Shown: in pieces, positions 33,786 to 41,476 of the stretch | How the letters are laid out: every line of letters begins with the position of its first letter | How positions within the stretch are numbered: position 1 is the stretch's first letter | Assembly (NCBI GenBank): GCA_035626855.1 | Contig: DASPMW010000109.1 | Coordinates: forward strand, 4,819-68,818 | Source: JAPWJZ01 sp035626855 | Lineage (GTDB): Bacteria; Pseudomonadota; Alphaproteobacteria; Micavibrionales; UBA2020 | Direction of reading: 5' to 3' | DNA length: 64,000 bases | The notes under the pieces: model-generated | Told to the model about the DNA's origin: nothing | Seen by the model: the letters and a program-made list of their open reading frames with translations, nothing else | The model's database searches: none | Translations under genes and position numbers: made by a program

Positions 33786-36700
33786 TTAAACGACGATCGT
33801 GCCGGAGCCAACGAGGGCAGTCTCGTCCGTGCCGAGGTTGACGCCGGTGAGGGTTGCGATCTGCACCCAGCGCGTGCCGTTTGCCGTGCCATCCGCATCG
33901 ACGCGGATGATGGTGTTGGCACCCTGGTTGATGACCTGCAGGTAGTCCTCGATCGGGCCGCCCGGGCTGCCCAGGATCGCGGAAACGTCGATCACGTCGC
34001 CTTGGCCGACGTTGAAGTCGGTCACGGTGTCGCGGCCGTTCGCGGTCGAGGTGAACAAGAAGGTATCGGCATCCGCGCCGCCGGTCAGGCGGTCGTTGCC
34101 GAGGCCGCCGTCGAGGAAGTCGCCGCCCAGGCCGCCGAGCAGCGTATCGTTGCCGCCGAGGCCGGAGAGGGTGTTGATGCCGTCGTTGCCGGTGAGCGTG
34201 TTGGCAACCGAGTTACCCGTGCCGTCGAGATCGAGCACGCCCGTCAGCAGCAGTTTTTCGAGGCCGGTCGCCAGCGTGACGTCGATCGTCGAGGAAGTGA
34301 CGGTATCAACGCCGTTGCTGTCGATGATCACGTCGCCTAAGTCGTCAACGACATAGGTGTCGTTGCCGGCGAGGCCGATCAGCGTATCCGCGCCGCCGCC
34401 GCCGTCGAGCGTGTTGATGCCCGAGGTGCCGGTGATCGTGTTGGTGTTGGCGTTGCCGGTGCCGTTCAGGGCGCCGTTGCCGGTGAGCACCAGGTTGTCG
34501 ATCAAGGCATCTGACTGCGCGCCGCCCAGATCGAAGCTGATGCTGGAGCGGACAGTATCGGTGCTGGTCGCCGAGCCTTCAACGCTGTCACCGACGTTAT
34601 CGACCACGAAGGTGACGTTGTTGAGGCCGCCGCCCGCGTTGACCATGACATCCGCGCCCGCGCCGCCGTTGAGGGTGACGTTCGCGCCGACTGCTTCCGA
34701 GGTCAGCGTGTTGTCGCCGGTGCCGCCCGTGAGGGTGCCTGCGCCGGTGATGACGCCGTTCTCGATATTGGCCGAGAGCGTATAGGTGCCGTTCGATTCG
34801 ACGGTGTCATCGCCTTCGCCGGCTGCTTCGGAAACCACATCGGTCGAGGAGTCGACGACGTAGTAATCGTCGCCCATGCCGCCGATGAGGCGATCGTTGC
34901 CGCCGCCGCCGTCGAGCGTGTCGTTGCCGCCAAGGCCGGTCAGGGTGTTGTTGCCCGTGTTGCCGGTGATGACGTCATCATCGTTCGTGCCGGTGATGTT
35001 GATGTTCCCCGTGCCGGTTGCGATCACGTTCTCGAGGTTGCTGCCGGTCAGCGTGTAGTTGACGGAGGTGAAGAGCGTATCGTCGCCTTCGCCCAGCAGC
35101 TCGGTCACGACGTCGCCCGCGTTGTCGACATAGTAGGTGTCGTCGCCGTCGCCGCCGGTCATGCTGTCCGCGCCGGTGCCGCCGTCGAGCGTATCGTTGC
35201 CGAGGCCGGATTCCAGCGTGTCGTTGCCGCCAAGGCCGTTCAGGACGTTGTCGCCGTCGGTGCCCGTGATCGAGTTGTCGGAGGCGTTGCCGGTGCCATC
35301 GATCGCGCCGACGACCAGGGTGTCGAGAATGAGGTTCTCGACGCCCGCGCCGAGCGTCAGGGAAACGCTGGAGAACGCGGTGTCGTTGCCGCCGCCGAGG
35401 TCGGTGACCACGTCGCCGACGTTATCGACGATGAAGTAGTCGTTGCCCGCGCCGCCTTCCATCGAGTCCGCGCCGGCGAGGCCGTCGAGCGTGTTGTTGC
35501 CCGAGTTGCCGACCAAGGTGTTGACCGAGGCATTGCCGGTTGCGTTGAAGTCGCCGGTGCCCGACAGGGTCACATTCTCGAACTCAGCTGCCGCGGTGTA
35601 GGAGTAGCCGGCGACGACGGTATCGTTGCCTTGACCCGCCACTTCCGAGAGCACATCGCCGGGGTTGTCGGTGACGTAGGTATCGTCGCCCGTGCCGCCG
35701 ATGAGCGTATCGACGCCCGCGCCGCCATCGAGCGTGTTGTTGCCCGAGTTGCCGGTGATGGTGTTGGCGGCCGCGTTGCCGGTGCCGTTGATGTTGGCGG
35801 TGCCGGTGAGGTTGAGGATTTCAACTTCGCTGGTGCCGCTCAGGGTGTAGCTGACCGAGGCGTTGACGGTATCGGTGCCTTCGCCCGCGTTTTCGAATAC
35901 CTGGTCGCCGGCGTTATCGACGAAGTAGAGGTCGTTGCCTGCGCCGCCGGACATCGCGTCCGCGCCGCCCATGCCGTCGATCGTGTTGGCGTTACCGTTG
36001 CCGGTGATGACGTTCGCGCCGGCATCGCCGATGGCGGTGACAGCCGCACCGGTGATGGTCAGGTTCTCGATGTTGCCGGACAGGGTGTAGTCGACCGAGG
36101 AAATCACGGTATCGGTGCCCTGGCCTGCCAGTTCGGAAACGACGTCGAGGGAGCTGTCAACGACGTAGGCATCGTTGCCGAGACCGCCGATCATGGTGTC
36201 GTCGCCCGTGCCGCCGTCGAGGCTGTCATTGCCGTCGCCGCCCGACAGGATGTCGATATCCGCGCCGCCCGACAGCGTATCCTGGCCGTCGCCGCCCGAC
36301 AGGACGTCGTTGCCGGCGAGGCCGGTGAGGGTGTTGTTCGACGCGTTGCCGGTGATGATGTTGGCGTCGCCATTGCCCGTGCCGATGAGAGCGGTGCCGG
36401 TCAGGGTCAGGTTATCGACATCGGTCGTGCCAGCCGCGCCCAGGTCCCAGTTGATGCTGGAGCGGACTTCGTCGCCGGCAAGGTTGCCGTCAACGGTATC
36501 AAGCGCGTTGTCGACGACGAACACGGTGCGAATGTAAGCGCTGGTGCTGCTCATCGTGTCCGCGCCTGTGCCGCCATCGAGCGTTTCGGTGCCGCTGACG
36601 CCGTACTTGGTGCTCGGCGTTCCATTAACGTTGTTGACCAGCGTGTCGTTGCCATCGCCGCCCAGCAGGATGTTGTTCACCGAGGGTTCGCCGAAAAAGG

Positions 36701-38240
36701 CGCCGTTGAAGGTGGAGTTGTCGGTGATGACGTTCGCGCCGGTGTTGCCCGTCGCGGTCATCGCGAGCGCGCCGTATTTCTGTGCATCGCCTTCCAGCGT
36801 CAGGTTTTCGAGGTTACCGGACAGGGTATAGGAGGTGTTGTTGCGCAGAATAACCGTATCTGTGCCGGCCGCAGCGTCTTCCGAGACGATGTCGCCATTG
36901 TTGTAGATGATGTAAACATCGTTGCCTGCGCCGCCAATGAGCGTATCGGTGCCGCCCGCGCCGCCGCCATCAAGCGTATTGGCGAGCGCGTTGCCGGTCA
37001 GGACGTTGGAGCCGGTCGTGCCAACCGCGGTCGAGCCTGCAATGGCTGACGCGGTGAGCGTGAGGTTTTCGACGTTGGAAACGGTGGCGCCCTGGAGGCT
37101 CAGCGTCACATCGGAGAGGATAGTGTCGGTGCCGTCGCCGCCGTCAACGACTTCCGCGCCGCTGTGGACGAGGAGCGTGTCATTGCCGTCGCCGCCATTC
37201 AGCGTGTCGTTGCCCGAGACGCCATCGAGCGTGTTGTTGCCGGAGTTGCCGGTGATGATGTTCACGGACGCGTTGCCGGTGCCGTTGAAGTTGCCGGTGC
37301 CGGTCAGGGTAAGGTTTTCGAAGTTCGCGCTGAGGGTTGTCGTGAAGCCCGCGTTCACGGTGTCGGTGCCTTCCGCCGCCGCTTCGGTGATGCTGTCGGA
37401 CGCGTTGTCGAGGAAGTAGGTGTCGTCGCCGAGACCGCCCGCCATGCTGTCGTTGCCCGCGCCGCCTTCCAGCGTGTCGTTGCCGTCGCCGCCAACGAGC
37501 GTGTCGTTCGCGCCGCCGCCGTCTAGCGTGTTGCCGAGGTCGTTCGCCGTAATCACGTTCGCGCCGGTGCTGCCGGTCGCGGTTGCGCCCGCGCCTGCGG
37601 CTGCGGAGAGCGTGAGGTTCTCGACGCCCGCGCTCTGGGTAGCAAGGCTCCAGCTGACATCCGAAACGATAAGGTCGGATGCGCCGTTCGCGCCGGTCAC
37701 GGTGTCGCCCGTGCTGCCAACCAGGAAGGTGGTGTTGCCGCCGCCGGTGCCCGACATGATGTCGGAGCCCGCGCCGCCATCCAGCGTGTTGCTGCCGGCG
37801 GATGCGTTGATGAGCGTGTTGGCAAGGCCGTTGCCCGTCAGCGTGAGGCCGGTACCGGAGGTGATAGTGCCGTTCTCGATGAAATCGCCGAGGGTGTAGG
37901 TGACGGATGCGCGCACCGAATCAATGCCGCCGCCATCCGTGGTGGCGTCGGTTTCATCCGCGACGTCGAGGATGCTGTCGACGACATAGGTATCGTTGCC
38001 GTCGCCGCCGTACATGTAGTCGTCGCCGGTGCCGCCATCGAGGGAGTCGTTGCCGTCGCCGCCCAGCAGCGTGTCGTCATTCGCGTCGCCGTTCAGGGTG
38101 TCGTTGCCATTGCCGCCGTCAACGATGTCGTTTCCTGCGCCGCCATTGGCCGTGTCATTGCCTTTGTCGAGAAGGATAACGTCTGCACCCGCGGTGCCGT
38201 TAAGAGAGTCGCTGCCGGTAGTGCCTTTGACGGTTGCCAT
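33786..38240 (-). CDS. RTX calcium-binding repeat protein, type I secretion substrate
   Basis: A 1484-aa acidic protein made almost wholly of GGxGxDxL/x nonapeptides (such as LDGGAGNDTL and LIGGTGDDTY) inside a larger unit of about 85-90 residues. Each unit has a run of nonapeptides, a TYVVDNxGDVVxE segment, and a beta-strand stretch like NIENLTLTGTGNINGTGN. The end (from ADTFLFTSTANGRDTVTDF to GSGTIVV) fits the VCA0849-type type I secretion target. There is no N-terminal signal peptide, as expected. RTX repeats fold on binding calcium outside the cell. No enzymatic domain is visible, so an adhesin or surface-layer role is likely. No T1SS transporter genes are in the window. Confidence 0.95.
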   Translation of the reverse strand: MATVKGTTGSDSLNGTAGADVILLDKGNDTANGGAGNDIVDGGNGNDTLNGDANDDTLLGGDGNDSLDGGTGDDYMYGGDGNDTYVVDSILDVADETDATTDGGGIDSVRASVTYTLGDFIENGTITSGTGLTLTGNGLANTLINASAGSNTLDGGAGSDIMSGTGGGNTTFLVGSTGDTVTGANGASDLIVSDVSWSLATQSAGVENLTLSAAAGAGATATGSTGANVITANDLGNTLDGGGANDTLVGGDGNDTLEGGAGNDSMAGGLGDDTYFLDNASDSITEAAAEGTDTVNAGFTTTLSANFENLTLTGTGNFNGTGNASVNIITGNSGNNTLDGVSGNDTLNGGDGNDTLLVHSGAEVVDGGDGTDTILSDVTLSLQGATVSNVENLTLTASAIAGSTAVGTTGSNVLTGNALANTLDGGGAGGTDTLIGGAGNDVYIIYNNGDIVSEDAAAGTDTVILRNNTSYTLSGNLENLTLEGDAQKYGALAMTATGNTGANVITDNSTFNGAFFGEPSVNNILLGGDGNDTLVNNVNGTPSTKYGVSGTETLDGGTGADTMSSTSAYIRTVFVVDNALDTVDGNLAGDEVRSSINWDLGAAGTTDVDNLTLTGTALIGTGNGDANIITGNASNNTLTGLAGNDVLSGGDGQDTLSGGADIDILSGGDGNDSLDGGTGDDTMIGGLGNDAYVVDSSLDVVSELAGQGTDTVISSVDYTLSGNIENLTITGAAVTAIGDAGANVITGNGNANTIDGMGGADAMSGGAGNDLYFVDNAGDQVFENAGEGTDTVNASVSYTLSGTSEVEILNLTGTANINGTGNAAANTITGNSGNNTLDGGAGVDTLIGGTGDDTYVTDNPGDVLSEVAGQGNDTVVAGYSYTAAAEFENVTLSGTGDFNATGNASVNTLVGNSGNNTLDGLAGADSMEGGAGNDYFIVDNVGDVVTDLGGGNDTAFSSVSLTLGAGVENLILDTLVVGAIDGTGNASDNSITGTDGDNVLNGLGGNDTLESGLGNDTLDGGTGADSMTGGDGDDTYYVDNAGDVVTELLGEGDDTLFTSVNYTLTGSNLENVIATGTGNINITGTNDDDVITGNTGNNTLTGLGGNDTLDGGGGNDRLIGGMGDDYYVVDSSTDVVSEAAGEGDDTVESNGTYTLSANIENGVITGAGTLTGGTGDNTLTSEAVGANVTLNGGAGADVMVNAGGGLNNVTFVVDNVGDSVEGSATSTDTVRSSISFDLGGAQSDALIDNLVLTGNGALNGTGNANTNTITGTSGINTLDGGGGADTLIGLAGNDTYVVDDLGDVIIDSNGVDTVTSSTIDVTLATGLEKLLLTGVLDLDGTGNSVANTLTGNDGINTLSGLGGNDTLLGGLGGDFLDGGLGNDRLTGGADADTFLFTSTANGRDTVTDFNVGQGDVIDVSAILGSPGGPIEDYLQVINQGANTIIRVDADGTANGTRWVQIATLTGVNLGTDETALVGSGTIVV

Positions 38241-38504
38241 GTTTGTGAAGTCCTCTGGGTTGTGAATTTATGACTGTGTGGACGGTGTCCTGTTGAATCC
38301 TAGACGGCAAATATACGCAGATTCCCTCGGCTTGAAAATGGAATTATCCTCGTCGCCGCGCGGGTGGCCTGCGATTGCAAGACTTCACCCATGCGCCGTC
38401 AGTTATGGGCAATCCTTCCCGGCCGCATGAATTTGCCTTGGCAATGCGCGGGTGCTAATGGTGATTTTGTCGTCTGGTTCCCCGCATCGCGATATAAAGT
38501 TCTT

Positions 38505-39032
38505 ATGGATAACTCTACCGCCCTTATCGAACAATATGGCATCTGCGCGCAGCTCGGCGCCTATCGCCTGCTGCCGGTATTCCAGAATACGACAGAGGAG
38601 GTGCGCCGCCTCATCACCGACATGTGGGAGCGCAACCGCGCCCTGCCCGCCGGCGCCAATGCGGAGGCCAGAGCGAGGCAGGTGGTGGTGATGGCGCTGG
38701 GGCCGGAGGGCAAGCCGGTCGGCGTCAGCACCGTTTACAAGGACAGCTTCGCGCATACCGGCATGAAGGCGGCACCCGAGGGCCTGTACTATTTCTTTCG
38801 CACCTTCGTGCAGCCGAGCGACCGCGTGCATCACCTGTCACGGTTGCTGACCGCCTGCACCTACGATCATCTCAGGGACTTGAGCGACAGCGCGCGGCCG
38901 AAGGGCGTCGTCATCGTCGCGGAAAACCCGAAGCTGACAAAGCCGGTGCTGGAGCGGCTGGTGGGCACGCTGGGCTGGGATTACATCGGCGAAGATTCGC
39001 GCGGCAAGCTTGTCTTCCGCCGCGATTTCTAA
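38505..39032 (+). CDS. Hypothetical protein, possible GNAT-like fold
   Basis: A 175-aa protein starting at ATG 38505; upstream in-frame starts run into the RTX promoter region. The strands VVVMALGPEGKPVGVSTVY, YYFFRTFVQPSDRVHHLS and KGVVIVAENP, plus the end LGWDYIGEDSRGKLVFRRDF, would fit an acyltransferase-like (GNAT) fold, but the acetyl-CoA loop R/Q-x2-G-x-G/A is not clear. It is transcribed away from the RTX gene, with 264 bases between them that contain no other gene. Its TAA overlaps the stop of the convergent TIGR03032 gene. Confidence 0.6.
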   Translation: MDNSTALIEQYGICAQLGAYRLLPVFQNTTEEVRRLITDMWERNRALPAGANAEARARQVVVMALGPEGKPVGVSTVYKDSFAHTGMKAAPEGLYYFFRTFVQPSDRVHHLSRLLTACTYDHLRDLSDSARPKGVVIVAENPKLTKPVLERLVGTLGWDYIGEDSRGKLVFRRDF

Positions 39033-40123
39033 AGGCCGGCGAGGATTTTCTGGTCAAGCGGGGGATGGCTGAGGAAGCCCTTGATGTCGTTATCCGCGAA
39101 GCCGAGCGACATCGGGCATTTCAGGCCGGGCACAACGGCGACGTCATACACTTCGGTCATCGCGCCCTCGGCATGGAACCACTCGACGCATTTGCCGGTC
39201 GCGAGGTCAATCACCTCGATGCCGCAGACGGGTTCGCGCCCAGCATCGGAGAGCTTGCCATCAAGTGCGAGACCTTCGAAATGCTTGTCGCGCGGCTTCG
39301 ACAGCCCGACGAAGGCGTAATTGCCGTGGAACGACAATCCGCGCAGGAATCCCGGGCAAAAAGCCCGCGGCTGGAATTTGCGGGCTGCAGTATCCACAGT
39401 ACCAAGTTCGCCGGTGCCGGAGTTGAGCACCCAGAGTTCGCCATTATGCAGCCGCGGCGAATGCGGCATCGACATGCCCTCGCAGACGATCTCGTTGCTG
39501 CGCACATCGATCACCACGCCGCCGCCGCCGCGATGCGGCCGCCAGCCCTGGTCGGTGTCGCTGACGCCGCAGGCGGTGACATAGCGCGGGGCGCCGTTTT
39601 CCACGGCAAGGCCGTTGAGGTGGCAGCGGTCCTCGCCCACGATGGCCGAGATGAAGGCAGGCTTCCATACCGGGATGAAACTATCCTTGGGGCTTGTCGT
39701 GGCGAGGCAGTTGAACAGCGTGTTGACGAAGATGATCCGGCCATCCGAAAGCTGCCCGACGTCATGCGCGTCGAGCACGCCGGTGTTATGCGTCGTGCGC
39801 GGCACGTAGCAGGCGTCGTAGGTGTCCTGGATCAGTTTTCCTTTCGGCAGGCCGTTTTCGAAGCGCTGCATCTGGAAGTGCGTCGCAAGCAGCAGCGTGT
39901 TGCCGGCGACATGCAGCCCCATCGCCTTTTCAAAAATGCGCGCATGCACCATCAGCGCGCCCTGCGGATTGCGTCCGAGCAGATAGAACTTCCCCGACTG
40001 ATAGGATGTCAGCGCCAGCGAAATATTCAGCCGCGCGAGGCACGCGATAAAGCCGTCCGACATTGCGAAGGTGACAGGCGGGGCTTTGTTTTCGGCAACC
40101 GGGGCCGGCGTCGCGTCGCTCAC
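39029..40123 (-). CDS. TIGR03032-family protein
   Basis: A 364-aa protein with a beta-propeller-like content of strands. Segments such as LNISLALTSYQSGKFYLLG near the N-terminus, TGVLDAHDVGQLSDGRIIFV, MPHSPRLHNGELWVLNSGTG and FCPGFLRGLSFHGNYAFVGL are typical of TIGR03032. Function is unknown. It has no signal peptide. It lies near the RTX gene, which suggests but does not prove a link to the exported repeat protein. It is followed on the same strand by nothing and preceded by DUF983. Confidence 0.88.
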   Translation of the reverse strand: MSDATPAPVAENKAPPVTFAMSDGFIACLARLNISLALTSYQSGKFYLLGRNPQGALMVHARIFEKAMGLHVAGNTLLLATHFQMQRFENGLPKGKLIQDTYDACYVPRTTHNTGVLDAHDVGQLSDGRIIFVNTLFNCLATTSPKDSFIPVWKPAFISAIVGEDRCHLNGLAVENGAPRYVTACGVSDTDQGWRPHRGGGGVVIDVRSNEIVCEGMSMPHSPRLHNGELWVLNSGTGELGTVDTAARKFQPRAFCPGFLRGLSFHGNYAFVGLSKPRDKHFEGLALDGKLSDAGREPVCGIEVIDLATGKCVEWFHAEGAMTEVYDVAVVPGLKCPMSLGFADNDIKGFLSHPPLDQKILAGL

Positions 40124-40124
40124 G

Positions 40125-40535
40125 TCATTTCACCCGGTTTTTGCGCGCTTCGTGAAAGCCGTGCAGGCCGATATGCCATTGCAGCGCGACGACCGCGCCC
40201 TTGACGGGCTGGAGCAGCAGCCAGGACAGGCCGACCGCGACGATGGGCCAGGCGATGACATGGAAGATGTAAGGCGGCTCGAAATGCTTCTCCGCAAACA
40301 TTACGAGCGGCACGAGGATGTGGCCGATGATGAGGATGACGATATAGGCAGGGAAGTCATCGGCGCGGTGGTGATGAAAATCCTCGCTGCAGCGGCTGCA
40401 GCGGTCGGCGACCTTTAAATGCGCGCGGAAAATATCGCCCTCGCCGCAGGCCGGGCATTTGCCGCGCAACCCGCGGCAGAGCACGCCGGTCAGCGATAAC
40501 GGCGCGGCGGGGGTGTCGGGTTCGGTCTGGGTCAT
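40125..40535 (-). CDS. DUF983 family membrane protein
   Basis: A 136-aa protein from ATG 40535 (AGGAGA ribosome site). An N-terminal zinc ribbon (GKCPACGEGDIF, then DRCSRCSEDF) is followed by two membrane helices (about 65-83 and 90-112). The RADDFPAY segment between them is typical of DUF983. Function unknown, though members often neighbour cytochrome oxidase genes; none are here. Its stop is one base from the start of the TIGR03032 gene. Confidence 0.88.
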   Translation of the reverse strand: MTQTEPDTPAAPLSLTGVLCRGLRGKCPACGEGDIFRAHLKVADRCSRCSEDFHHHRADDFPAYIVILIIGHILVPLVMFAEKHFEPPYIFHVIAWPIVAVGLSWLLLQPVKGAVVALQWHIGLHGFHEARKNRVK

Positions 40536-40649
40536 GGCTTTTCTCCTGCGGCTAACATAGCGCAGCAGCGCCGAAAATGAAGCATTTCGACGCTGGGATA
40601 CCATGTTAAGAGGTACAAAAAGCCGGCCGGGGTTTGCGCGTTACGGCAA

Positions 40650-41150
40650 TTACAGGTTGACCTTGGCGTTTTCGCCCAGCTTTGGCGCGTTGCCGGTGAC
40701 GGCGGAGACGAGCATCGCGCCCGAGGTCATAAGGTTATTGAGGCCGTCCCACAACTCGCCCGATTCGGGGCGGAAGGTGATGACGCGGATCTCGGGATCG
40801 TCCTCGCTGTCCCACCAGGCTTTGTAGAAGCTGTTCCAAAGATCCTTGATCAGCGCGCGGTCATTGGTGACTTCGGCTGTGCCGCGGATGGAGATGAACT
40901 TGTTCGCGTCGTTATCGACGAAGGCGAGCATGACGGAGGGGTTTTCGGCGATCTGGATTTCCTTCGGCGAGCCGGTTTTGTCGAGGAAATAGATCGCGTG
41001 GTCTTCGCGCTTCACATGCGCCGACATCGGCCGCGCGTTCAGCTGCGTTTGCGCGGCGGTAATGAGCATGCAGGTGCGCATCTTTGCCGCCAGTTCCCAG
41101 ATGCGGTCAATCGCCTCATGGGCGGGCTTGGTGTCGTAATCGTTGTTCAT
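40650..41150 (-). CDS. Pyridoxamine 5'-phosphate oxidase-like (general stress protein 26 type)
   Basis: A 166-aa flavin-binding split-barrel protein. TCMLITAAQTQLNARPMSAH, IYFLDKTGSPKEIQI, VDNDANKFISIRGTAEVTND and WDSEDDPEIRVITFRPESGE follow the pattern of the general stress protein 26 family. Members bind FMN or F420; the substrate is unknown. It is a single gene ahead of tRNA-Gly on the same strand. Confidence 0.9.
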   Translation of the reverse strand: MNNDYDTKPAHEAIDRIWELAAKMRTCMLITAAQTQLNARPMSAHVKREDHAIYFLDKTGSPKEIQIAENPSVMLAFVDNDANKFISIRGTAEVTNDRALIKDLWNSFYKAWWDSEDDPEIRVITFRPESGELWDGLNNLMTSGAMLVSAVTGNAPKLGENAKVNL

Positions 41151-41232
41151 GGGATCCTCCAGATGAAAGCATGCCGGAGGACAACTGCGCGAGGCAGGTC
41201 CTTGTTCCGATTAAATATTTATGGAGGAAAAA

Positions 41233-41307
<75 letters not shown>

Positions 41308-41416
41308 GTCATGCGCCGGAGAATCCCCCGGCGCGGGTACCCATGAGAAATATGGGATTTGCGGGTCTTTGTCAAGAAATCCTGCGCGGGGGTTTATCCA
41401 GTTATTTCAACAAATT

Positions 41417-41448
41417 AAAAGCCCGCCCCATCGAAACGGGGCGGGCTT
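41417..41448 (-). terminator. Terminator of the fadN-like gene
   Basis: AAGCCCGCCCC pairs exactly with GGGGCGGGCTT, with an 8-base loop, 29 bases after the stop of the minus-strand gene. On that strand it ends in TTTTAATTT. Confidence 0.9.
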
Positions 41449-41476
41449 GTTTTCCTGTGTGTGCAGGAGAAGCGGG

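Noticed and set aside
35631..37049. Long plus-strand frames inside the RTX gene
   Set aside because: They arise from the repetitive coding of the RTX protein on the other strand.
33786..38240. Regularly spaced short repeats that could suggest a CRISPR or satellite array
   Set aside because: The periodicity is that of RTX nonapeptides and their super-repeat in one uninterrupted reading frame; there are no unique spacers between identical repeats.
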